DNA of 48,839 bases, taken from positions 1-48,839 of the forward strand of contig LIHJ01000005.1 in assembly GCA_001399805.1 (NCBI GenBank), in the 5' to 3' direction. Positions 16,191 through 24,056 of the stretch are shown here, one piece after another. Every line of letters begins with the position of its first letter. Position 1 is the stretch's first letter. This stretch comes from Candidatus Bathyarchaeota archaeon BA1 (lineage in GTDB: Archaea > Thermoproteota > Bathyarchaeia > Bathyarchaeales > Bathyarchaeaceae). The notes under the pieces are model-generated. The model did no database searches. It saw only the letters and a program-made list of their open reading frames with translations, and had not been told where the DNA came from. The position numbers were made by a program, and so were the translations under genes.

Positions 16191-16745
16191 TTGAAGCGAA
16201 AAGCATACTATATAAGAGCTATCAAAAGGGCTACACACCTCCTATTTTATCGACGCCACCGAAAACCCGGGGTGAAGGGCTGGGAGCTGAAAAGAAGACT
16301 GGGTTCAGACTACCCCAAGGTGCTTGGCATCCTAGATAGCTATCTGGAAAAACTGGACTTGCAGATCAGAACCGTTTTTGAGGAGGAGAAGCCAGCCGAA
16401 AAGCCAACCCTGGAGCAGCTGGACAAGGCCCGATTCTACATAACCCTTAGGGGCGGGCTCACACCCAAAGAAACCAAGCATTGCGGATGGCGCATCGACG
16501 ACATCGCCGGCTTAGCCATATCCATCTCCTACATTATCTCCAAGAAGGGGAAGGCCCCACGTGAGGAAGTGGAGGAGCTCTTAAGGAACAAGCTCCCAGG
16601 CTGGAGAGTCGACATAAACATGGACCGCTACCTTCGATCAGGATACTTGGCCGAAGATGAGAATGGACAACTCTATCTCGATTGGAGAACACGCGCGGAG
16701 GTGGACCAAAAGACACTCATAGAGACTTTGCTAGGTCATGAATAG
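16191..16745 (+). CDS. Nse3/MAGE-like tandem winged-helix (KITE) protein
   Basis: 184 residues from TTG at 16191 behind GGGAGGGTAGG. There are two winged helices. The first (residues about 10-63) has GVKGWELKRRLGSDYPKVLG and a wing ending LQIRTVFEEE. The second (about 101-165) has IAGLAISISYIISKKGKAPR and EEVEELLRNKLPG, then MDRYLRSGYLAEDENGQLYL, ending DWRTRAEVD. In the MAGE/Nse3 family the equivalent helix is followed by 'K-x-YLE..', then Y-x-F-x-WGPRA-xx-E, so the WRTRAE ending is a specific resemblance. KITE proteins (Nse1/Nse3, ScpB, MukE) bind the kleisin of SMC complexes. The Smc6-like and Nse4-like genes are on the same strand upstream. The assignment is by eye and needs a structural or profile test. 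Confidence 0.55.
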   Translation: MKRKAYYIRAIKRATHLLFYRRHRKPGVKGWELKRRLGSDYPKVLGILDSYLEKLDLQIRTVFEEEKPAEKPTLEQLDKARFYITLRGGLTPKETKHCGWRIDDIAGLAISISYIISKKGKAPREEVEELLRNKLPGWRVDINMDRYLRSGYLAEDENGQLYLDWRTRAEVDQKTLIETLLGHE

Positions 16746-16751
16746 CGCTGT

Positions 16752-16799
16752 TGTGGCCGGGGTCTTTCTAGTTCGATCCAAATAGACCTCGGCACCACA
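16752..16799 (+). other. Strong hairpin after the Nse3-like gene
   Basis: TGTGG plus CCGGGGTCT pairs with AGACCTCGG plus CACCACA, giving a stem of about 14 pairs with one two-base bulge and an 18-base loop. It starts seven bases after the stop codon. The loop contains GTTCGATCC, which looks like a tRNA T-loop, but the required T-stem is absent. It could be an RNA-processing or transcript-end structure. Confidence 0.45.
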
Positions 16800-17180
16800 G
16801 ACACTTCTTCCGCATGCCACAGTAATACTAGAAGATGTAAATGTTAGCGGCTTGGAAAAGGCGCCAGGTTTATTTCCAAAGGATAGGTCAGTCCCATGCT
16901 TAGCATTGTTGACCCTGAAGGTCTAGATCTCCAGTGGTCAACTCTACAAAGATGGAGCGATGTCGTAATCAACTATCAACCTTCAGCGGCTCGCAGGGCA
17001 GCAGGCTCTATTTCTATTTCGTCAAGTTATGCCACGACTCTTACAAAATTTTTGGGAACCGAAAAATGGGCTTTATGTGGCACCGAAGAGGAATACTTAG
17101 AACTTTATAGAAGTCAAATTGAACAGCACAAGGATCGCACAATACCCATTAAAGTGCAAGGCTTGAAAAGCAAGATGTGA
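16800..17180 (+). pseudogene. TcmP-like (three-Cys-motif partner) fragment
   Basis: The main frame (16896-17180) reads IVDPEGLDLQWSTLQRWSDV, VINYQPSAARR, TKFLGTEKW and EEEYLELYRSQIEQH, resembling the C-terminal half of three-Cys-motif partner proteins. A frame just upstream (16819-16897) reads ATVILEDVNVSGLEKAPGLF and appears to join it through one shift. The N-terminal half is missing, and the frame ends where the PaREP1 gene begins. TcmP proteins are predicted methyltransferase-like partners of a zinc-binding three-Cys protein, often in mobile or defence contexts; no partner is present here. Confidence 0.45.
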
Positions 17181-17563
17181 TGCTCCTCGGAAACGCTTGC
17201 GAGAAGGGCTGGCTCGTTATTATAAAAGCTACCGATGCGCTCTTAGAGGGTAGGGGACTGGGAAAAGGTGAGAGCTACAAAGACCGGCGTGATACGCTAT
17301 GGGAGTTAAGCAGAAAAGATGAGGCCATTAAAGCACTCGGCTTACACGATAGGTTTGGAGCCAGGGAGGCAGCCCTACACATACACGGATTTTACGATGG
17401 AATGGTGGGCTGGGAACTAGCAAACGAAGAGCTTGAGAAGGTTGAAAAATATGTTGTATTTAATTTATACGCAATTCATCCCACGCGTGAGTGTGGGTCT
17501 TCTTGCGAGCTGATAGATAAAAGGAGTCAAGCAGGAAACAGTTCGCGAAATGAGTGTCTTTGA
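17177..17563 (+). CDS. PaREP1-family (HEPN-like) protein, short N-terminus
   Basis: Up to 128 residues from GTG at 17177 (or ATG at 17180). Diagnostic stretches are NACEKGWLVIIKATDALL, ESYKDRRDTLWEL, LGLHDRFGAREAALHIHGFY and ELEKVEKYV, the pattern of the archaeal PaREP1 family, which is related to HEPN domains. Typical members begin about 20-30 residues earlier; here the frame upstream reads only SARLEKQDV before a stop, so the N-terminal helix seems lost to the TcmP junction. There is no obvious ribosome-binding site. The last 35 residues do not look family-like. Function is unknown; the location among toxin-antitoxin genes suggests the same functional class. Confidence 0.6.
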   Translation: MMLLGNACEKGWLVIIKATDALLEGRGLGKGESYKDRRDTLWELSRKDEAIKALGLHDRFGAREAALHIHGFYDGMVGWELANEELEKVEKYVVFNLYAIHPTRECGSSCELIDKRSQAGNSSRNECL

Positions 17564-17633
17564 GTTATACAATAGGCCTCTTGAAGAAAGTGTTTAAGAA
17601 TGATTGCTAAGCATAATACATGGTGGTGTCTGT

Positions 17634-17798
17634 ATGGATGGAAAGGCGACTTTTTCAAGTATTGTATGGAAGGAAGAAGATCTTTATGTTTCTTGGTGCC
17701 CTGATTTGGATATTGCAAGTCAGGGGAAGAGCGTTGAGGAAGCTTTAAACAACCTAAAGGAGGCCATTGAGCTCTATTTTGAGGATGAAGACGTGTGA
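17634..17798 (+). CDS. hicB: HicB-like antitoxin
   Basis: 54 residues from ATG at 17634 (an upstream TTG at 17604 gives 64). The sequence FSSIVWKEEDLYVSWCPDLD followed by IASQGKSVEEALNNLKEAIE is the standard partial RNase-H-like HicB fold, which binds the HicA toxin. At the end the frame stops at EDEDV with TGA. One base shift gives VIPEEKPAPIVTTL, which is more usual for the family and would run into hicA, so a frameshift near 17796 is possible. hicA follows at 17850. Confidence 0.75.
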   Translation: MDGKATFSSIVWKEEDLYVSWCPDLDIASQGKSVEEALNNLKEAIELYFEDEDV

Positions 17799-17849
17799 TA
17801 CCCGAGGAGAAACCCGCGCCTATCGTTACTACACTGAGTGGTGAGGCTC

Positions 17850-18091
17850 ATGCAAAAACTGCCAGTGGTCTCAGGTCGCGATGTAGTTAAAGCCCTAAAA
17901 AAGGCTGGTTTTGAAATAGTAGGAAGAAGGGGCAGTCACGTTAGGCTGAAAAAGAAGACACCACCAAAACATACATCGTTATTGTGCCTATTCACCCAGA
18001 AATAAAAACGGGAACGCTTAAGTCGATCCTCAGACAAGCAGGACTAACGAGAGAGGAGCTCACTGAACTAATTAGGCAAAAGCGAAGATAA
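17850..18091 (+). pseudogene. hicA: HicA-like mRNA interferase toxin, frameshifted
   Basis: From ATG at 17850 with GGTGAGG upstream, the frame reads LPVVSGRDVVKALKKAGFEI then GRRGSHVRLKKKTPPK, which contains the HicA dsRNA-binding-like fold and its catalytic His in G-S-H-V. One base is missing near 17965. In the shifted frame the gene continues TYIVIVPIHPEIKTGTLKSI and ends LRQAGLTREELTELIRQKRR with TAA at 18089-18091, exactly as in intact relatives. Adding one base gives an 80-residue protein. HicA degrades mRNA until bound by HicB. Either the toxin has been inactivated or the base was lost in assembly. Confidence 0.75.
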
Positions 18092-18544
18092 GCTCCTTGT
18101 GAACTTGTTTATTGTGAAATCTTATGACCTGGTAATCAGCCACTATAAGAGCTTATCAAACGTGAGAAATTTAAACGAGAACGGTCGTCTACACTTGGGC
18201 TACCACCACCTAGCGTGGGAAGGAAAAACACCGGACTATTAGTAGTCCCAAGTAAGGAAGTGTTAAATGGCATTTGAAAATCAGAGAAGAATATGGGAAT
18301 TGATAAGCCTCACAAATTACGAGGTTTTCTGAGAAAACTGACAGGTTAGTGAAAGACGAAGGAGTACGGTGTTGGCCTCCTCCCGAAACGTATCTCCGCA
18401 AAATTAAACTCTGAAGCAGGCCCTCTAGTAATTCTTTAAATTTAGCTTTCATAAAAAAGGATTCTGCGTGGGATATCTCCATTTCAGTGGGTTAGAAGAA
18501 GCATAAAAATTATTCATAAGCTAACCTTTAGTAGGGTTGCTCTT
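18092..18544. other. Non-coding or degraded stretch
   Basis: No gene can be supported in these 453 bases. A minus-strand open frame at 18210-18482 begins with a protein-like FMKAKFKELLEGLLQS but turns into low-quality sequence and has no family resemblance. Confidence 0.4.
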
Positions 18545-19312
18545 TCAGGTTCCCGTATGTATTTTCTTGATGGTTTCGGTTTCGAGGGTATTGATGTATC
18601 CTTCAACCTCCTTTGACCATTTGTTGAATTCCTCTTTAAGTCCGTTTTTAGGATAGTCCCCAACATAGAAGTATTTTATGTGTAGTATAGTTATGTAGTT
18701 GTCAAATCTCTTTTTATAGGGGCTTAGGAGTTGACGCTTTATCCTGCCCCATCTAGTTGTTTCAGTTGATAGATATGTCATGGATGCTATTCGCGCGGCG
18801 TGAAATAAGTTATTGAAAGCCGATCTGACCCTTCGATCTTTGTCATGGGGGTTGGAGGCTCTCTCTGCCAGCTCCATATCCTCTTTCGCGCCCCTAAGGT
18901 AGGAGCGGGCTTCCTCAAATGTTGGATCGCTAAGCTTTTCTGATAGTCTTTTAAGATGCTCCCCTGTTCCATAGAGTACATGGTAGGCTCCGACCACATT
19001 TCTGAGGAAGCCCTCACCCATCTGCTCATTTAATTCAAAAACTGAAACATCAACGTCGAAGGGTAAATCCTCTTGATAAATTGTATCTAAGTATTCTATG
19101 TGGGGCATTTTACGCTTTGTTATAATCAGTAAGTCCACGTCCTTCGCGTGTTTTGATGCATAGATAGAGGAGCCAAATTGTATGATTTCAACAATGTTTA
19201 AATCGCATTTCAGGAGCCGCCCACATATGACCTTGATGATGCCCTTATGGAAACCCAATACGTGAAACCTCTGCCATAAACTTAGTGGAATCCATAAGCT
19301 TAAAGCTTCCAC
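18545..19312 (-). CDS. Fused MNT nucleotidyltransferase-HEPN protein
   Basis: 255 residues from ATG at 19312. The N-terminal half carries IIQFGSSIYASKHAKDVDLL (GS-x-x-x plus D-x-D), the minimal nucleotidyltransferase core, with a third acidic strand at FDVDVSVFEL. The C-terminal half from about residue 135 is a HEPN domain: ARSYLRGAKEDMELAERASN, then RVRSAFNNLFHAARIAS, containing an R-x4-6-H motif. Two-gene HEPN-MNT pairs are type VII toxin-antitoxin systems in which the MNT enzyme modifies and silences the HEPN ribonuclease. Here both are on one chain, so the protein may be self-regulated or act in RNA modification instead. It is unbroken, unlike its TA neighbours. Confidence 0.7.
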   Translation of the reverse strand: MEALSLWIPLSLWQRFHVLGFHKGIIKVICGRLLKCDLNIVEIIQFGSSIYASKHAKDVDLLIITKRKMPHIEYLDTIYQEDLPFDVDVSVFELNEQMGEGFLRNVVGAYHVLYGTGEHLKRLSEKLSDPTFEEARSYLRGAKEDMELAERASNPHDKDRRVRSAFNNLFHAARIASMTYLSTETTRWGRIKRQLLSPYKKRFDNYITILHIKYFYVGDYPKNGLKEEFNKWSKEVEGYINTLETETIKKIHTGT

Positions 19313-19454
19313 CCTTTTAGGCTATCCATGCTTACGTTTAGGGCTTTAATTTCGCTACCTTATATCTGTCTGTGGTCCTACTTGTATGAGTTGATCAAAA
19401 TGCCTCAGGTAACTCCTTTTGGGAAACGAAAGCTGAAAGTTTGATGTAAAGCTT

Positions 19455-20174
19455 CTATTTTCTCACCTCTCTATAGAGAAAAACTGCTATGTTCACGATT
19501 ATCAGTGCACTGATGATTAAGAATGGGCTGTTTAGCAGGACATCCTCAAGGGATGGCGGAATCTCGAAGATTACGGTGTCTCCTATGGCTCGGACGCTGG
19601 TGGCTGTGGTGGGTAGTATGAAGTAACACAGTGGGTCAAATGGGCTTGGGCCAGTATAGTTATAATAGTAGGCTGAGTACGTCCTTTTCTGAGGGTCAGT
19701 GTAATTGATTCTTTTCCACTGGGCTACGGGTGTGCCAAAATACACTTTGAAGTCTAAGGAAAGGGTGTCCGTGAGGTTAACACTGAACTTCCTCCAATCC
19801 GTCCTCGCATAGCAAATCTTAGCCATGGTTGCCTTATTGAGCGTGAAATTTAGGATGTCTGAACCCGATAAATGGAACCTTGCCTGTATTGACCTCTTCG
19901 CGTCATCAAAGACCAATTCAGGATTATGATATGCCGCGTAGGTAAGGTTCTGATTCTTAAGGTTTTTCATGATGATTTTGGGGATGGTTGAGCTATTGAA
20001 TAATGCTTCATGTTCCTTAATTCTCTCATAAATCGTGGAGTTGATGTTTTCAAAGTTGAAAACCACATAAATGCTCTGATCGATCGTGGCCTGAATTGTC
20101 ACCGAAGCGTTGACAGATGTAATTAACGTAAAAAATAGAAAGAAGAAGAGACTCATCGCAATCAATTTTTTCAT
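19455..20174 (-). CDS. Secreted, C-terminally anchored surface protein
   Basis: 239 residues. A signal peptide (KKLIAMSLFFFLFFTLITS) starts it and a hydrophobic anchor (SPFLIISALIIVNIAVFLYR followed by EVRK) ends it. The ectodomain is beta-rich with many N-x-S/T sequons (for example NST, NLT, NFT, NYT), compatible with archaeal N-glycosylation. The family is not recognised. It stands alone, and its upstream gap to the divergent aminotransferase gene probably holds both promoters. Confidence 0.65.
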   Translation of the reverse strand: MKKLIAMSLFFFLFFTLITSVNASVTIQATIDQSIYVVFNFENINSTIYERIKEHEALFNSSTIPKIIMKNLKNQNLTYAAYHNPELVFDDAKRSIQARFHLSGSDILNFTLNKATMAKICYARTDWRKFSVNLTDTLSLDFKVYFGTPVAQWKRINYTDPQKRTYSAYYYNYTGPSPFDPLCYFILPTTATSVRAIGDTVIFEIPPSLEDVLLNSPFLIISALIIVNIAVFLYREVRK

Positions 20175-20383
20175 TTGATCCTACCTGGCTTTCGGGCTTA
20201 CTCCTTGTCGTTATAGATGTATCATCAAATTTAATAAGGATTTAATAATATTTTTCTTTCTAATGATTAGCGTCTTATTTTTAGCGAATCGGATGGAAAA
20301 TGATTAATGAGGAACTGAAGCTTGATATTGAAGATGCTGAGGGTTTGTAAAACCTTAAGTCTCGTCCTTATTAATTATTATAA

Positions 20384-21556
20384 GTGGTGGGAAAATTGAG
20401 TGAAAGGGAGCTCCTTATGATCCCGGGCCCGACGAATGTTGATTTTTCGGTCCTGCGAGCCTTGAGTAAGCCCACAATGTCTCACATGAGCACTGAGTTC
20501 GTTGGGATCTTCAAAAAATCGATTGCTGACTTAAAAAAGGTCTTCATGACCCATGGAGACGTCCTCATCGTTGCTGGAAGTGGAACGTTGGCCATGGAGA
20601 TGGCTCTGGCCAACGTCATTGAACCTGGTGACAAAACCTTAAACCTCGTCTCTGGTTTCTTCGGACGGCGCTTCATTGAGATATCAAAATATCATAGGGC
20701 TGTACCCACCATTTTGGAGGCACCATGGGGTGGGGCAGTAAAACCAGACATGGTGAAGGATGCCCTGCAAAGGAATGATTATAAAGCGGTTACCGTGGTG
20801 CACGTTGACACCTCCACGGGGGTTGCGAACCCAATCAAGGAAATAGGTGAGGTTGTCAAAGATCATAGTGATGCACTTTACATCGTGGATGCCGTCTGCT
20901 CACTGGGTGGGATGGAGATCCGAGTGGACGACTGGCAAATCGACATCTGCCTCACAGCCTCACAAAAGTGCATAGGCGCTCCCCCAGGCCTAGCTTTACT
21001 CGCTGTCCATGAAAACGCCATGAAATTCATAGAAGCCAAAGAGAATTCAGTCGGCTTTTATTATGGCAGCTTCAAGAACTGGTTGCCGGTGATGAGGGAT
21101 CCAGCATTAAAATATTTTGCCACACTCCCGGTTAACATGATTTACGCCCTTTGTGATGCCTTGAACTTGGTTCTTAGCGAGGGGCTGGAAAGGAGGTTCA
21201 AAAGGCATCATGTTTCTGCGGAAGCCTTGAGGGCCGCAATGGATGCGCTAAACCTAAAAACGGTGGCTGACCGAAAGTACGCTGCAGATACGGTCACCGC
21301 TATCTATTATCCGGAGAACGTTGAGGATCAGGCCTTCCGAAATGGTATGAAGAAACGGGGGGTTATTGTGGCTGGAGGTCTGGGTCCTCTGACAGGAAAG
21401 GGCTTTAGGGTTGGTCACATGGGGAACGTGAACCTAAACGATATCATGTCCACCGTGGGAGCGATGGAGGTGACCCTAAGAGACATTGGCTACCATTTTG
21501 AGCATGGGGCTGGACTGAAAGCCGCCCAAGAGAAATTCTCCTCCTTGGAACGATGA
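20384..21556 (+). CDS. Class V aminotransferase (alanine-glyoxylate/serine-pyruvate type)
   Basis: 390 residues; the start is GTG at 20384 or, more in line with the family, TTG at 20396. Motifs are LMIPGPTNVD (substrate-binding N-terminus), VAGSGTLAMEMALANV (PLP phosphate site), VHVDTSTGVANPI, IVDAVCSLGGMEI (PLP-ring Asp) and TASQKCIGAPPGLAL with the Schiff-base Lys. The family transfers amino groups between alanine or serine and glyoxylate, pyruvate or hydroxypyruvate, linking glycine, serine and one-carbon metabolism. Full length and intact; it is followed by a dead transposon. Substrate preference cannot be read from the sequence. Confidence 0.9.
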   Translation: MVGKLSERELLMIPGPTNVDFSVLRALSKPTMSHMSTEFVGIFKKSIADLKKVFMTHGDVLIVAGSGTLAMEMALANVIEPGDKTLNLVSGFFGRRFIEISKYHRAVPTILEAPWGGAVKPDMVKDALQRNDYKAVTVVHVDTSTGVANPIKEIGEVVKDHSDALYIVDAVCSLGGMEIRVDDWQIDICLTASQKCIGAPPGLALLAVHENAMKFIEAKENSVGFYYGSFKNWLPVMRDPALKYFATLPVNMIYALCDALNLVLSEGLERRFKRHHVSAEALRAAMDALNLKTVADRKYAADTVTAIYYPENVEDQAFRNGMKKRGVIVAGGLGPLTGKGFRVGHMGNVNLNDIMSTVGAMEVTLRDIGYHFEHGAGLKAAQEKFSSLER

Positions 21557-21654
21557 GATCAAGGAACAAGTTAGAGGTTTAAGGCTTCTACGATGAGAGT
21601 TCCCTGAAACGATTATAAAGTATATCGAGATGCAGAGTAGGAAATGATACTACA

Positions 21655-22619
21655 AAAAAAGTTAAGGCTAAAATATTCGGTTTGACGAGGATTAAAGAAG
21701 CTATAATTAGAGAGGAATATGACAACTTTCAATCTTTTCTAAGAGGCTTTGATGTCCCTCTTTATTCAGCTACGAAATAGCAAGCTCAAAGACTTCTGAT
21801 AAGGCTGAATGGGAAACTTAAGAGAAAGGAATACCCTATGATTCTCCGCAGGGATGTCTTCAACGTTAGAAAGACGGAAAACAAGTTAGCTAAGTTTTGG
21901 TGAAAATCCCAGTTAATCATGTTAAAGGCGGGATCAAGGTTCCAGTTCAAATCCCCCACAATCAGAAGAACCCCTATTCCTCGAGATGAGAGAGGGAAAA
22001 CTCCTTTGGAAGGGAGACCGTTGGTCACTTCACATAACGGTGATGAGAGAGGTTGAGCTTGAGCCTCATCCTTCATCAACTATCTTCCGTAGACCTTGGA
22101 GAACGCCACATCGCAACTTCGGTGGAGTATGCGAACGGTGTGATGAAGAATCCAAGGTTTTACGATGAAGAGGTTAGGGGAATTAGGCGCCACTATGCGT
22201 GGCTCCGCAGAAGACTTGGAGAGAGAAAGCTCCTAAAAGCCATCAAGAAGGTTGGGTATAGAGAAAAGAAACGAGTCAACGCCATCCTTCATAAAGTTTC
22301 AAAAGATATAGTGAAAGGGGCAGGGCAATCCGATGCCACTATCGTTCTGGGAGACTTGAAGGGCATAAGGCGAAGGGCAAGAGGCAGACGGATGAACAGT
22401 ATCGTCGCATCCATGCCCTACTACCGCTTAACTTAAATGATAGTCTACAAAGCCCTATGGAGAGGCATATCCGTCTACACAATGATGGAAAACCACACAT
22501 CTAAGACTTGCCACAGATGTGGAAATATTGGAATACGCCTAACTCAAGGACTCTTCCAGTGCCCAACCTGCGGATTAACATACAACGCAGATCTTAACGG
22601 AGCAATAAAACCTCGCTAA
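21655..22619 (+). pseudogene. tnpB: TnpB (IS605 OrfB-like) transposon nuclease, multiply broken
   Basis: A TnpB chain can be followed through several frames. The N-terminal part reads KIFGLTRIKEAIIREEYDNF and RLLIRLNGKLKRKEYPMIL with an in-frame TAG at 21777 and a shift near 21900. It continues with EGKLLWKGDRWSLHITVMRE, another shift, SSVDLGERHIATSVEYANG (RuvC Asp), VLGDLKGIRRRARG (RuvC Glu), a stop at 22434, and a C-terminal piece with CHRCGNIGIRLTQGLFQCPT plus NADLNGAIK (zinc ribbon and last RuvC Asp). TnpB is an RNA-guided DNA nuclease that maintains IS200/IS605 elements. There is no tnpA. The catalytic residues survive but the gene is interrupted at least three times. Confidence 0.85.
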
Positions 22620-22740
22620 GAGGTTCTCCGAGCATGTCTTGGAGAACGGGGCATCATTCGGCAATGCCCAGAGCTCTCCCCACGGTTGGCGGGTGAACCG
22701 ATGATGAGGAGAGAATCCCACGATTTCAATCGTGTGGAGT
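22620..22740 (+). mobile_element. Right end of the TnpB element with terminal hairpin
   Basis: Directly after tnpB comes a GC-richer stretch ending in the hairpin CACGAT-TTCA-ATCGTG (22719-22734) followed by TGGAGTGTCAA. IS200/IS605 right ends carry such a subterminal hairpin, and the guide (omega) RNA overlaps this region. The guide sequence would lie just outside the right boundary, which I place near 22740-22750. Confidence 0.5.
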
Positions 22741-22804
22741 GTCAATAATCCATTGATTGACGATTTGGGATGTTCAACTTGAATCGGATGATTTTGTAAA
22801 ATAA

Positions 22805-23980
22805 TTACTGTGTCTTCTTTCTCTCCTTTGCTATCGTCAGAATTGGAATGTTAACGAGCAATAGGGCTGCACCGAAGAAGAAGCAGGAGTATATGCCAAA
22901 CGCCATCTGCACCATCACGATCAGCACGGGGCCTGTTACCGCGCCGATGTCCATGAAGGTGCGATACAACCCAACAGAACCCCCTACATATTCGGGTGCC
23001 ACCTGCTCAGACATCAAGGCAATTAACGTAGCGGAGACCATCCCCACCCCAAGCCCATCAGCAAACGCCAAGAGAATCAAAAGTTCAAAGGTACCCACTA
23101 AGGTGTAAAGATAAATACAAAGGCTTTCTATGAAAAGGCCCGCAAAGATGACAGGTTTTCGTCCAATCTTGTCGGAAATATAGCCACTGGTTGCAGTCGC
23201 TAGGCAGAGACCTCCTGTTCTCATACTAACTATCATGCCTATGATCCCGACGCTCATGTTGAGAAAGTCATGTAGGTAGATGGGGAGGACTGTTGATATG
23301 ACGCCTTGTGCGATGAGCGTCCTCGATAGAGAGGTTATACAAGTGACTAATAGGCCCCGGTTCCTTAATCCATTAAGACTCTCCCTTACTGATATGTGCG
23401 TAGACCTCGTCGTTGTCCAAGTGCCCGCTTTCCTTAAGCCTCTTGACGTAATGGCGATGAAGAGTCCCATGGCTATGGAGGCTCCAGCCACGTAGAACAC
23501 CGACGTATAACCTAACCATTCTGCGAGAAATCCACCAATGGGGGCGCCAGCGAAGCTACCTATAAACTCAATCCCCTGGAAAGTCCCCATGGCTCTTCCA
23601 CGCACACGAGGTTCGAAAAGGTCGATTATTAGGGCCATGTTGTTCGTGAAGAAGAGGGCTGCACCCAAACCCCAAAGGGTCAGCCCTATTATGAGGATGT
23701 AAATCGATGCTGAGAAAGTGCATATGAGTGATCCCACAACGCCTAGGCACAAGCCCACAATGATGGGTGTCCTTCTGCCGATCCTATCTGAGATGAAACC
23801 GGATGGAAGCTCGATGAAGGTTCGTGCGAAGAAGTAGCTTGAGATGGTAAGGCCCACAAGAACACCTGTTGGGTCCAATTCTTTTGCCAAGATGGGGAGG
23901 AAGGATCGTAGCATGCTATGTCCTAAGATGAGCAGAAAGCCAACAGAGAGCATGTGAAAGTACACAATGGGATACCTCAT
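22805..23980 (-). CDS. Major facilitator superfamily transporter
   Basis: 391 residues with about 12 hydrophobic segments and no signal peptide. The cytoplasmic loop between helices 2 and 3 has SGFISDRIGRRTPIIVG, the MFS signature, repeated as SGYISDKIGRKPVIFAG in the second half. It resembles multidrug- or sugar-efflux MFS proteins in general; the substrate is not predictable. It is transcribed away from the transposon end and ends about 65 bases from it. Confidence 0.85.
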   Translation of the reverse strand: MRYPIVYFHMLSVGFLLILGHSMLRSFLPILAKELDPTGVLVGLTISSYFFARTFIELPSGFISDRIGRRTPIIVGLCLGVVGSLICTFSASIYILIIGLTLWGLGAALFFTNNMALIIDLFEPRVRGRAMGTFQGIEFIGSFAGAPIGGFLAEWLGYTSVFYVAGASIAMGLFIAITSRGLRKAGTWTTTRSTHISVRESLNGLRNRGLLVTCITSLSRTLIAQGVISTVLPIYLHDFLNMSVGIIGMIVSMRTGGLCLATATSGYISDKIGRKPVIFAGLFIESLCIYLYTLVGTFELLILLAFADGLGVGMVSATLIALMSEQVAPEYVGGSVGLYRTFMDIGAVTGPVLIVMVQMAFGIYSCFFFGAALLLVNIPILTIAKERKKTQ

Positions 23981-24056
23981 CGCTCCTCTCTTCTTACGTC
24001 TTCTCCATTGCGCCTATAAAGATAGCCTCAAGATTTTGGTTTTTGCTTGAAGCATG

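Noticed and set aside
16741..16800. tRNA gene after the Nse3-like gene
   Set aside because: GTTCGATCC is not flanked by a complementary T-stem and no D or anticodon arm exists; the hairpin is kept as a separate feature.
18210..18482. 90-residue minus-strand gene
   Set aside because: Only a short amphipathic stretch looks protein-like, the rest has no consistent pattern, no ribosome-binding site and no family resemblance.
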